From positions 1 through 16,271 of the forward strand of contig JAKALV010000046.1 in NCBI GenBank assembly GCA_021824055.1: a DNA stretch of 16,271 bases, in the 5' to 3' direction. This DNA is from Acidobacteriota bacterium. Its GTDB lineage: Bacteria > Acidobacteriota > Vicinamibacteria > Vicinamibacterales > SCN-69-37. The notes beneath the pieces were generated by a model, which was not told the origin of the DNA, searched no databases, and saw only the letters and a list, made by a program, of their open reading frames with translations. The translations under genes were made by a program, and so were the position numbers. Positions 6,767 to 13,055 of the stretch are shown here, in pieces. Position 1 is the stretch's first letter; each line of letters starts with the position of its first letter.

Positions 6767-8818
6767 ATGCGAACGCTACGCAGGATCACCGCCACGCTCC
6801 GCCGTTGGCGCTCGCGCGATCGCGCGGAGCGTGAGCTGCACGACGAGATTCAGAGCTACGCTGCGTTGCGCGCCGAGGAACTGCGCGCCGACGGCGTGCC
6901 CGACGATGAAGCGCGCCGACGTGCGCTCGCGGAGCTGGGTGGCATCGAGTCAGTGAAAGAGTCGGTTCGCGAGCGGCGGACCGGTGCGGTGGCTGAGCAG
7001 GTGATGCAGGACGTCCGCTACGCATTGCGCAGTCTGGCGAGATCGCCCGGCTTCTCCGCGGTCGCCATTCTCGTGCTCGCTCTTGGAATTGGCGCGAATG
7101 CCGCGATCTTCAGTCTAATCAACGCCGTGTTGTTCAGGCCACTGCCGGTGCGAGCTCCGCAGGAGCTCGTCTACGCCTATCGCGCGAGCAATGGATCCTA
7201 CTCGGGGCTCACGCTCGACGACTATGACAGGATCGCGCAACGGACCGACTTGTTCGGTGCGCTGACCGGATCAACCGTGGACTTCGCTCGGCTGCGAGTA
7301 GGTGAGGGCATAGAGCAGGTGCGAGGCGCGGCCGTCGTCGCCAACTACTTCGATGTGCTCGGCGTCGCGCCTGTTTTCGGACGATCGTTCGCCGACGGCG
7401 AGGGAGCAATGACCGCGACCCCGAGCGTCGTCATCAGCCACGATCTGTGGATGCGCCAGTTCAATGGCGCGCCGGGGATCATCGGCACGGCGATCGATCT
7501 GGGGCCCGGCGTTGGGGGATACACGACCGAGCGGAGCCGGAGCTACACCATCATTGGCATCGCCCCGGAGAGCTTCCACGGCACCGGCAGCCCGTGGGAG
7601 CAAACCGAGTATTGGGTTCCGCTTCAGCAACGCGCGGCCGATTACGCGTGCGCGGACCCGACGTATTTGTCGCGGGCGCCCGTCGTCGTCATTGGGCGAC
7701 TGGCCCCTGGTGTGAAGTTCGGTGAGGCAGCCGCGTTCGTGAGCACACTGTCGGCGAGCAACACCCCGTCCCGTCCGGGCGCGAAGGTCGCGACGGTGCT
7801 GCGTCCGTCGCGCATCTCGCGCCTGCCCTTCGATGCACTCTCAACGCTGCCTGTGTCGCCGCTGGCGGCCGCTCTGATGGCGGTGTCCGGGCTCGTGCTG
7901 ATCATCGCGGCAGCTAATCTGATCGGCCTCTACATGGCTCGCAGTATCACGCGTCGAGCGGACACCGCGATCCGGTTGACATTGGGCGCCGGGCGAGGGC
8001 GAATCGTCCGGCAGTGGCTGATCGAGAGTCTCGTGCTTTCACTGGCGGGCGGCCTCGGCGGGCTCGCGTTGGCGCGTGCGCTCGTGCAGCTGTTTCTCGT
8101 GAACCTGCCCTCGTCTTTTGGGGCGCGATCGTACGCCACTCGCGTGTCGCTGGAGGTTCCGATTGACCTGCGCGTGCTGGTGTTCACGGCAGTCGTTTGC
8201 CTGGCGGCTGGGCTGCTAATCGGCGTCATTCCGGCCCGGCAGGCGTCACAGACCGATGTGCTCAGTTCGCTCAGCGGTTCTGCTACGTCAGCTCCACGGC
8301 GCGACCGCTCTCAGATGCGTCGGTGGATCCTCATCCCTCAGGTGGCGCTGTCGTTGACGCTGCTGCTCGTTGCCGGCGTGCTGGTCCGCGCGTTGTTGAA
8401 GCAGGAATGGTCCAGTCCCGGCTACACGGCGGAAGGGGTTGTCAGCGTTGAGTATCAGCTCCCAGTGGCGCCGCGATGCCAGCAGAGCCCGGCCGCTTAC
8501 GCGGACTTGCGTAGTCGACGAGGAGCCCTCCGAGCCAAACTGTTCGCGGGGCTGGCCCAATGTTCTCAGCTGACCAGCGCGGCGTTGTCGAACACGGTTC
8601 CCTTAGGGACCATCCGCTTCGTCGGCGCGGTCGTGACACCGGAGGGGTTCGCCAGCGGCGCGTTGGGTTCGGCGCGACGTCGTGTCACCAGACTACTTCC
8701 GGACACTCCGGATCAACCTCGTGCGCGGACGCCAGTTCACCAGCACGGATGTGTCCGGTGGCCCTGCGGTTGCGATCGTGAGTCGATCGCTCGCAGACGT
8801 GTTGTGGCCGGGCGCTGA
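6767..8818 (+). CDS. ADOP-family MacB/FtsX permease, 5' part of a frameshifted gene
   Basis: ATG 6767 gives MRTLRRITATLRRWRSRDRA. An upstream GTG at 6737 would begin inside the repeat array and is rejected; a GGGAGG lies 11 bases before the ATG. Residues 18-60 are the charged permease-prefix domain (ERELHDEIQSYAALRAEEL, DEARRRALAELGG). It is followed by the family signature ARSPGFSAVAILVLALGIGA with the first membrane helix, a periplasmic MacB-type domain, and an FtsX domain with three helices around residues 365-500. A second helix (RRWILIPQVALSLTLLLVAG) opens the duplicated half. This frame stays family-like to about base 8660 (VGAVVTPEGFASGALGS), then turns to Arg/Pro-rich nonsense and stops at 8816-8818. 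The protein continues in the +3 frame. ADOPs lack an ATPase gene beside them, as here. The substrate is unknown. Confidence 0.82.
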   Translation: MRTLRRITATLRRWRSRDRAERELHDEIQSYAALRAEELRADGVPDDEARRRALAELGGIESVKESVRERRTGAVAEQVMQDVRYALRSLARSPGFSAVAILVLALGIGANAAIFSLINAVLFRPLPVRAPQELVYAYRASNGSYSGLTLDDYDRIAQRTDLFGALTGSTVDFARLRVGEGIEQVRGAAVVANYFDVLGVAPVFGRSFADGEGAMTATPSVVISHDLWMRQFNGAPGIIGTAIDLGPGVGGYTTERSRSYTIIGIAPESFHGTGSPWEQTEYWVPLQQRAADYACADPTYLSRAPVVVIGRLAPGVKFGEAAAFVSTLSASNTPSRPGAKVATVLRPSRISRLPFDALSTLPVSPLAAALMAVSGLVLIIAAANLIGLYMARSITRRADTAIRLTLGAGRGRIVRQWLIESLVLSLAGGLGGLALARALVQLFLVNLPSSFGARSYATRVSLEVPIDLRVLVFTAVVCLAAGLLIGVIPARQASQTDVLSSLSGSATSAPRRDRSQMRRWILIPQVALSLTLLLVAGVLVRALLKQEWSSPGYTAEGVVSVEYQLPVAPRCQQSPAAYADLRSRRGALRAKLFAGLAQCSQLTSAALSNTVPLGTIRFVGAVVTPEGFASGALGSARRRVTRLLPDTPDQPRARTPVHQHGCVRWPCGCDRESIARRRVVAGR

Positions 8819-9509
8819 TCCGATCGGACAGCGGCTCGCCATACATGACCCGTCGGATCCGCCACCAACGTCATGGTCCCAAGTGGTCGGCGTTGTCGAC
8901 GATGTTCAGCCAGAATTGCCGGACGGCGGGCCGAACCTCATGGTGTACCAGCCCCTTCAGCCGGTGGATATCGAGAGTATGGTCGTCGCGCGCACAGACG
9001 GGCCTCCGGCTGGCGCGATCCAGTCGATCACGGCGTTGCTGAAGCAGGCCGACCCGACGGTCAATATCGTTCGGAGCAGAGCGTTGACATCGCAGGTCGC
9101 CGAGTTGCGCTTCAGCCGACGCGTTGCCGTTGCGATCGTTGTGGCCGCCGGGTTGACTGGGATGTTGCTGGCGATGGTTGGACTGTACGGCGTCATCTCG
9201 CACTCGCTGTCCCAGCGTCAGCGCGAATTGGGCATCCGGGTTGCGCTTGGCGCGAATCGCCACGACCTAATGCGGCTCGTTCTCAGAGAGGGCGCAATCG
9301 TCAGTGTGGCTGGATCTGTCATCGGCACTGCCGTCGCATTCGTGGTCGTCGGCGTAGTCTCGCACCGCGTTCTGGCGATCCCCCCGATGGATTGGCTGAC
9401 GCTGGTCGTTGTGCCGGTGATCTTGGCCGCAGTCGTCTTGCTGACCTGTTACGTGCCCGCTCGCCGCGCCACCGGCGCCGATCCCATCGTGGCGCTGCGC
9501 GCGGAGTAG
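8682..9509 (+). CDS. ADOP-family MacB/FtsX permease, 3' part of the frameshifted gene
   Basis: This +3 frame resumes the ADOP protein with VSPDYFRTLRINLVRGRQF and then AVAIVSRSLADVLWPGADPI, which is the second MacB-type periplasmic domain. It ends with the second FtsX domain (LLAMVGLYGVISHSLSQRQR, LGIRVALGANRHDLMRLVLR) and the C-terminal signature ARRATGADPIVALRAE. The listed start is a GTG inside conserved sequence, not a real initiation site, and no ribosome site precedes it. Joined to the 5' part it gives about 913 residues, near the upper range for ADOPs. Moving between frames needs one extra base or two missing bases between about 8645 and 8684. All other landmarks are intact, so the break is either recent or a sequencing/assembly error. 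Confidence 0.82.
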   Translation: MSPDYFRTLRINLVRGRQFTSTDVSGGPAVAIVSRSLADVLWPGADPIGQRLAIHDPSDPPPTSWSQVVGVVDDVQPELPDGGPNLMVYQPLQPVDIESMVVARTDGPPAGAIQSITALLKQADPTVNIVRSRALTSQVAELRFSRRVAVAIVVAAGLTGMLLAMVGLYGVISHSLSQRQRELGIRVALGANRHDLMRLVLREGAIVSVAGSVIGTAVAFVVVGVVSHRVLAIPPMDWLTLVVVPVILAAVVLLTCYVPARRATGADPIVALRAE

Positions 9510-9520
9510 GCGCGGTACAG

Positions 9521-9557
9521 AAAAAAGGGGTCCGTGAGAACCAGCCTCACGAACCCC
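9521..9557 (-). terminator. Intrinsic terminator of the sdhCAB operon
   Basis: Read on the minus strand, GGGGTTCGTGAG (9557-9546) pairs with CTCACGGACCCC (9538-9527) around the 7-base loop GCTGGTT. The 12-bp stem has one G-U wobble. TTTTTT follows at once (9526-9521). This is a textbook Rho-independent terminator for leftward transcription, 85 bases after the sdhB stop. There is no T-run on the other side, so it is one-directional. The promoter-proximal arm is the last unit of the 9-bp repeat array. Confidence 0.85.
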
Positions 9558-9651
9558 CCGAACCTCACGAACCCCTCGAACCCCTCGAACCTCACGAACC
9601 CCTCGAACAGAACCCCACGAACCCGACGAACCACTCGAACCCTACGAACTG
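9546..9651 (-). repeat. 9-bp-period GGTTCGNNN tandem array (right copy, inverted)
   Basis: On the plus strand CGAACC-like hexamers start at 9550, 9559, 9568, 9577, 9586, 9595 and 9604. After one 14-bp step they continue at 9618, 9627, 9636 and 9645. All other steps are exactly 9 bp. On the minus strand these are GGTTCGNNN units, with the irregular unit GGTTCTGTTCGAGG after the first four. That is the same order as the left array. The sdhB stop codon TAG (9644-9642) lies in the first unit. The 12-mer CTCACGAACCCC occurs at 9546, 9564 and 9591. By hand count, 9541-9650 is about 49% C and 13% G on the plus strand. Confidence 0.92.
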
Positions 9652-10385
9652 AGAATCGCTTTCCAGTACTCCCGGTTCATCGTCGCGATATTGCGCAGTG
9701 AGATCCCTTTCGGACAAACCGCCTCGCACTCGCCTTCGTTCGAGCAGGACCCGAACCCTTCCATGTCCATGCGCTCGACCATGTTGAGCACGCGCGTGCC
9801 GCGCTCCACCTGGCCCTGCGGCAGCAGCGAGAGGTGCGTGATCTTCGCGGACGTGAAGAGCGCGGCGGAGGCGTTCTTGCAGGCCGCGACGCAGGCGCCG
9901 CAGCCGATGCAGGCGGCCGAGTCCATGGCGGCTTCGGCGGTATCGCGGCCGATCAAGATCGCGTTGGCGTCCTGCGCGCCGCCGGTATTCACGGACGTGT
10001 AGCCGCCGGCCTGGATGATGCGATCGAACGCGCTTCGGTCGACGATGAGATCGCGGAGCACGGGGAAGCCCTTGGAGCGCCACGGCTCGAGCGTGAGCGC
10101 GTCGCCGTCCTTGAACTTGCGCATGTGGAGCTGGCATACGGTCGTGTGCGGCTCCGGACCGTGCGGAATCCCGCTGACCATGAAGCCGCACGTGCCGCAG
10201 ATGCCCTCGCGGCAGTCCGAGTCGAACGCGATCGCCTCCTGGCCCTTGCGGATGAGGCCCTCGTTGACGACGTCGAGCATCTCGAGAAACGACATGTGCG
10301 GCGAGACGTTCTCGGCCGTGTAGTTGACGAACTGGCCGTGGGCGGTCGGCCCGGCCTGGCGCCACACCTTGAGGTGAATCTTCAT
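9642..10385 (-). CDS. sdhB: Succinate dehydrogenase/fumarate reductase iron-sulfur subunit
   Basis: 247 residues carrying all three cluster sites. The [2Fe-2S] is bound by C58, C63, C66 (CREGICGTC) and C84. The [4Fe-4S] is bound by C159, C162 and C165 in CIGCGACVAAC, with C169 going to the 3Fe-4S. The [3Fe-4S] is completed by C214 and C220 (C-SNEGEC), with C224 in EAVCP binding the 4Fe-4S, as in the family. The subunit passes electrons from the flavoprotein to the membrane cytochrome b. Its style (long, CREGICGTCG) fits the type B enzymes of Bacteroidetes and Epsilonproteobacteria. Start ATG 10385 has a GGAG site 6 bases upstream and overlaps the sdhA stop by 4 bases (ATGA). The last two codons and the stop lie in the GGTTCG repeat array, so the natural C-terminus may have been altered by it. 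Confidence 0.97.
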   Translation of the reverse strand: MKIHLKVWRQAGPTAHGQFVNYTAENVSPHMSFLEMLDVVNEGLIRKGQEAIAFDSDCREGICGTCGFMVSGIPHGPEPHTTVCQLHMRKFKDGDALTLEPWRSKGFPVLRDLIVDRSAFDRIIQAGGYTSVNTGGAQDANAILIGRDTAEAAMDSAACIGCGACVAACKNASAALFTSAKITHLSLLPQGQVERGTRVLNMVERMDMEGFGSCSNEGECEAVCPKGISLRNIATMNREYWKAILSS

Positions 10386-12295
10386 TTGTAGCTCCGCTGG
10401 CTCGGATGAACCTCTTCAAACACCAGTGGCTCCTTGTGCAGCGTCGGCGTCTTGCCGACCCCCTGGAATTCCCACGCCGACACATGCGAGAAGTGTGCGT
10501 CGTCGCGCTGCGCCTCGCCTTCGGGCGTCTGGCTCTCCTCGCGGAAATGGCCGCCGCACGACTCGGTGCGCGTGAGCGCGTCGAGCGCGAGCAGTTCGGC
10601 GAACTCGAGGTAGTCGGCCACCCGGCCGGCATACTCGAGGTTTTTGTTGAGGTTGTTGGCGTCGCCCGGCACCGCGACGTTCTGCCAGAACTCCTCGCGC
10701 AGTTTCGGAATGGTCGCGAGCGCCTTCTTCAGGCCCGCCTCGTTGCGCGCCATGCCGACGTCGTCCCACAGCAGCCGGCCGAGCTGCCGATGCAGTTCGC
10801 GCGGTGTCTTCGTGCCCTTGACCGCCAACACCTTGTTGATGCGGTCCTGAACGCTGTTTTCGGCTTCCTTGAACGCGTCGTGATCGGTCGTGACCTTCTC
10901 GACTTTGGTGCCGGCGATGTAGTGCGCGAGCGTGTAGGGAATGACGAAGTACCCGTCGGCCAGCCCCTGCATCAGCGCGCTGGCGCCGAGGCGATTGGCG
11001 CCGTGGTCCGAGAAGTTCGCCTCGCCGAGCACATGCAGGCCCGGCACGTTGCTCATCAGGTTGTAGTCCACCCAGAGGCCGCCCATCGCGTAGTGGATGG
11101 CGGGATACATCCGCATCGGCACGGTGTACGGGTCTTCGCCGGTGATCTTCTCGTACATCTCGAAGAGGTTGCCGTATCGCGCCGCGACCACGTCATGGCC
11201 GAGGCGCTGGATCGCGTCCTTGAAATCGAGGTACACCGCGAGGCCGGTCTCGCCGACGCCCCGGCCTTCGTCGCAGACCTGCTTGGCGTTGCGCGACGCG
11301 ACGTCGCGCGGCACGAGGTTGCCGAAGCTCGGATACTTGCGCTCGAGGTAGTAGTCGCGCTCCGACTCGGGAATGTCGGCCGCCCGGCGCTTGTCACCCG
11401 TGTTCTTCGGCACCCACACCCGGCCGTCGTTGCGCAAACTCTCGGACATCAGCGTGAGCTTTGACTGATCCTCGCCCGAGACGGGAATGCACGTGGGATG
11501 AATCTGCGTGAAGCACGGATTCGCGAAGAGCGCGCCGCGCTTGTGGGCGCGCCACGAGGCCGTGACGTTCGAGCCCACCGCGTTCGTCGAGAGGTAATAG
11601 GCGGTGCCGTAGCCGCCGGTCGCCAGGCAGACCGCGTCGGCCACGTAGCGCTCGAGCTGGCCGGTGACGAGGTTGCGGACGATGATGCCGCGCGCCTGGC
11701 CGTTGATGAGGACCAGGTCGAGCATCTCGCGGTTCGGAAACTGCTTGACCTGACCGCGCGCCACCTGGCGCTGCATCGACTGGTAGGCGCCGAGCAGCAG
11801 CTGCTGGCCCGTCTGGCCCCGCGCGTAGAACGTGCGCGACACCTGCGCGCCGCCGAACGAGCGGTTGTCGAGCTGGCCGCCGTACTCACGCGCGAACGGC
11901 ACGCCCTGGGCCACGCACTGGTCGATGATGTTGACGCTGACCTGGGCCAGCCGGTACACGTTGGCTTCGCGGGCGCGATAGTCGCCGCCCTTGATCGTGT
12001 CGTAGAAGAGGCGGTAGATGCTGTCGCCGTCGTTCTGGTAGTTCTTGGCGGCGTTGATGCCGCCCTGCGCCGCGATGCTGTGCGCGCGCCGCGGGCTGTC
12101 CTGAATGCAGAAACTGAGGACGTTGTAGCCGAGTTCGCCGAGCGAGGACGCGGCCGATGCGCCGGCCAGGCCCGTGCCCACGATGATCACCGTGTGCTTG
12201 CGCCGGTTGGCGGGGTTCACGAGTTTGCTGGCGAACTTGTGCGAGTCCCATTTCTCCGCCAGCGGCCCCGAGGGGACTTTCGAATCTAACGTCAT
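10382..12295 (-). CDS. sdhA: Succinate dehydrogenase/fumarate reductase flavoprotein subunit
   Basis: 637 residues, the usual length for type B SdhA. The FAD-binding Rossmann motif GTGLAG is at 40-45. The covalent-FAD histidine is H72 in AHSIAAQGGINAAKN. Substrate-site sequences FTQIHPTCIP and MGGLWVDYNL, and the FAD/Arg segment DHGANRLGASALMQGLADGY, are intact. It oxidises succinate to fumarate on the cytoplasmic face and hands electrons to SdhB. The gene starts 4 bases after the sdhC stop and its stop overlaps the sdhB start, so the three subunits are translated together. The ribosome site is weak (GGTGAGA), in line with coupling to sdhC. No missing residues were noticed. Confidence 0.97.
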   Translation of the reverse strand: MTLDSKVPSGPLAEKWDSHKFASKLVNPANRRKHTVIIVGTGLAGASAASSLGELGYNVLSFCIQDSPRRAHSIAAQGGINAAKNYQNDGDSIYRLFYDTIKGGDYRAREANVYRLAQVSVNIIDQCVAQGVPFAREYGGQLDNRSFGGAQVSRTFYARGQTGQQLLLGAYQSMQRQVARGQVKQFPNREMLDLVLINGQARGIIVRNLVTGQLERYVADAVCLATGGYGTAYYLSTNAVGSNVTASWRAHKRGALFANPCFTQIHPTCIPVSGEDQSKLTLMSESLRNDGRVWVPKNTGDKRRAADIPESERDYYLERKYPSFGNLVPRDVASRNAKQVCDEGRGVGETGLAVYLDFKDAIQRLGHDVVAARYGNLFEMYEKITGEDPYTVPMRMYPAIHYAMGGLWVDYNLMSNVPGLHVLGEANFSDHGANRLGASALMQGLADGYFVIPYTLAHYIAGTKVEKVTTDHDAFKEAENSVQDRINKVLAVKGTKTPRELHRQLGRLLWDDVGMARNEAGLKKALATIPKLREEFWQNVAVPGDANNLNKNLEYAGRVADYLEFAELLALDALTRTESCGGHFREESQTPEGEAQRDDAHFSHVSAWEFQGVGKTPTLHKEPLVFEEVHPSQRSYK

Positions 12296-12299
12296 GGCG

Positions 12300-12977
12300 T
12301 TATCTCACCAGCCCGAAGAAGACCACGACCGGCAGGATCGCGAACAGGCCGGCGATGACCACCGCCAGCACGAGTCCCGTCCGGAGCACCAGGGCGGTCC
12401 GGGTGTCGGGCATGATGCCGAGCGACTGCATCGAGCTCGAGATGCCGTGGCGCAAATGCAGCCCGACGAGGATCATCGACACGACGTAGCTGATGACCCA
12501 GACCGGCTGCTGAAACACCTCGACGAACAGGCGATAGAGATCGCGCTCCTCGGTGCCGCCCGCGCCGACGCTGGTGTAGACCGCACCGTACTTAAAGGTC
12601 TTCAGATGGACGGCCACGAAGAGGAGGGTCGCGAGGCCCGTCCAGATCATGGTGGAGGAGCCCACGCTCTTGCGACTGGCGCCACCCGCCCATTTCTTCA
12701 TTCGGTAGCCGTCCGGTCGCGCGCCGCGATTGTTCAGATAGTTTGCGGTGGCCTTGAAGACGTGAATGAGGAAGAGCGCCAACAGGCCGATTTCGGCGGG
12801 GATGATCAGCGGATTGCTGATCAGCGCATGTGCATGCTCGTTGTAAGTTGCCGGGCCCAGAAAGGCCAGCAAATTGCCATAGAGATGAACAAGGAGAAAG
12901 CCGAATAGAGAAAGGCCGGTGAACGCGAGGATGACCTTGGTACCGACTGATGAACTCAACATGCGCAATGCGCGCAT
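12300..12977 (-). CDS. sdhC: Succinate dehydrogenase cytochrome b558 subunit (single large membrane anchor)
   Basis: 225 residues with five hydrophobic helices. This is the type B anchor that carries two haems in one subunit, so no sdhD is needed and none is present. Histidines inside helices at H31 (LLVHLYG), H72 (FLIHVFK), H124 (VAVHLKT) and H174 (GLHLRHG) match the expected haem ligands. Type B enzymes usually react with menaquinone, which is inferred here. I chose ATG 12977 because AGAGGT lies 6 bases upstream. A longer frame starts at 13001, but that ATG directly abuts the -10 element and would not be on the transcript. Confidence 0.95.
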   Translation of the reverse strand: MRALRMLSSSVGTKVILAFTGLSLFGFLLVHLYGNLLAFLGPATYNEHAHALISNPLIIPAEIGLLALFLIHVFKATANYLNNRGARPDGYRMKKWAGGASRKSVGSSTMIWTGLATLLFVAVHLKTFKYGAVYTSVGAGGTEERDLYRLFVEVFQQPVWVISYVVSMILVGLHLRHGISSSMQSLGIMPDTRTALVLRTGLVLAVVIAGLFAILPVVVFFGLVR

Positions 12978-12983
12978 CGAATG

Positions 12984-12989
12984 ACCTCT
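12984..12989 (-). promoter_or_regulatory. sdhC ribosome binding site (decides the start)
   Basis: AGAGGT on the minus strand ends 6 bases before ATG 12977, so it supports that start over the in-frame ATG at 13001. Confidence 0.7.
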
Positions 12990-13001
12990 GGCGACAGACA
13001 T

Positions 13002-13010
13002 TGTATAGCA
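13002..13010 (-). promoter_or_regulatory. sdhCAB promoter, extended -10
   Basis: On the minus strand TGC-TATACA is a strong extended -10. Transcription would begin at about 12995, giving a leader of about 18 bases that contains the AGAGGT ribosome site. No good -35 is visible. It lies 30 bp from the divergent sucC -10, so the two promoters must share or compete for polymerase contacts. Confidence 0.6.
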
Positions 13011-13036
13011 CCCGCGCGCGATCGTGCGTCACGCTC

Positions 13037-13045
13037 TGATAGACT
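13037..13045 (+). promoter_or_regulatory. sucCD promoter, extended -10
   Basis: TGA-TAGACT is an extended -10 ending 10 bases before the sucC ATG. The predicted transcript has almost no leader, and no ribosome site is present before the start. Confidence 0.55.
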
Positions 13046-13055
13046 TTCGGTCGCG

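Noticed and set aside
9546..9651. CRISPR array
   Set aside because: Units are 9 bp and contiguous, with no 25-40 bp repeats, no spacers and no cas genes.
6673..9651. Insertion sequence with terminal inverted repeats
   Set aside because: The enclosed gene is a permease, not a transposase. The inverted arrays are imperfect tandem repeats rather than defined ends, and no target-site duplication was seen.
8873..9652. Open frame ending in a Pro-Glu-His/Pro-Leu-Glu tripeptide repeat
   Set aside because: It is an out-of-frame reading of the ADOP gene that runs on into the 9-bp array. The repeat period of three codons makes it look protein-like, but there is no start or family.
10406..12289. Long plus-strand open frames antisense to sdhA
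   Set aside because: Shadows of sdhA with no family features.
12981..13055. Upstream extension of sucC to 12981
   Set aside because: The extra 25 codons cover the sucC -10 element and the sdh promoter. The conserved SucC N-terminus starts at ATG 13056.
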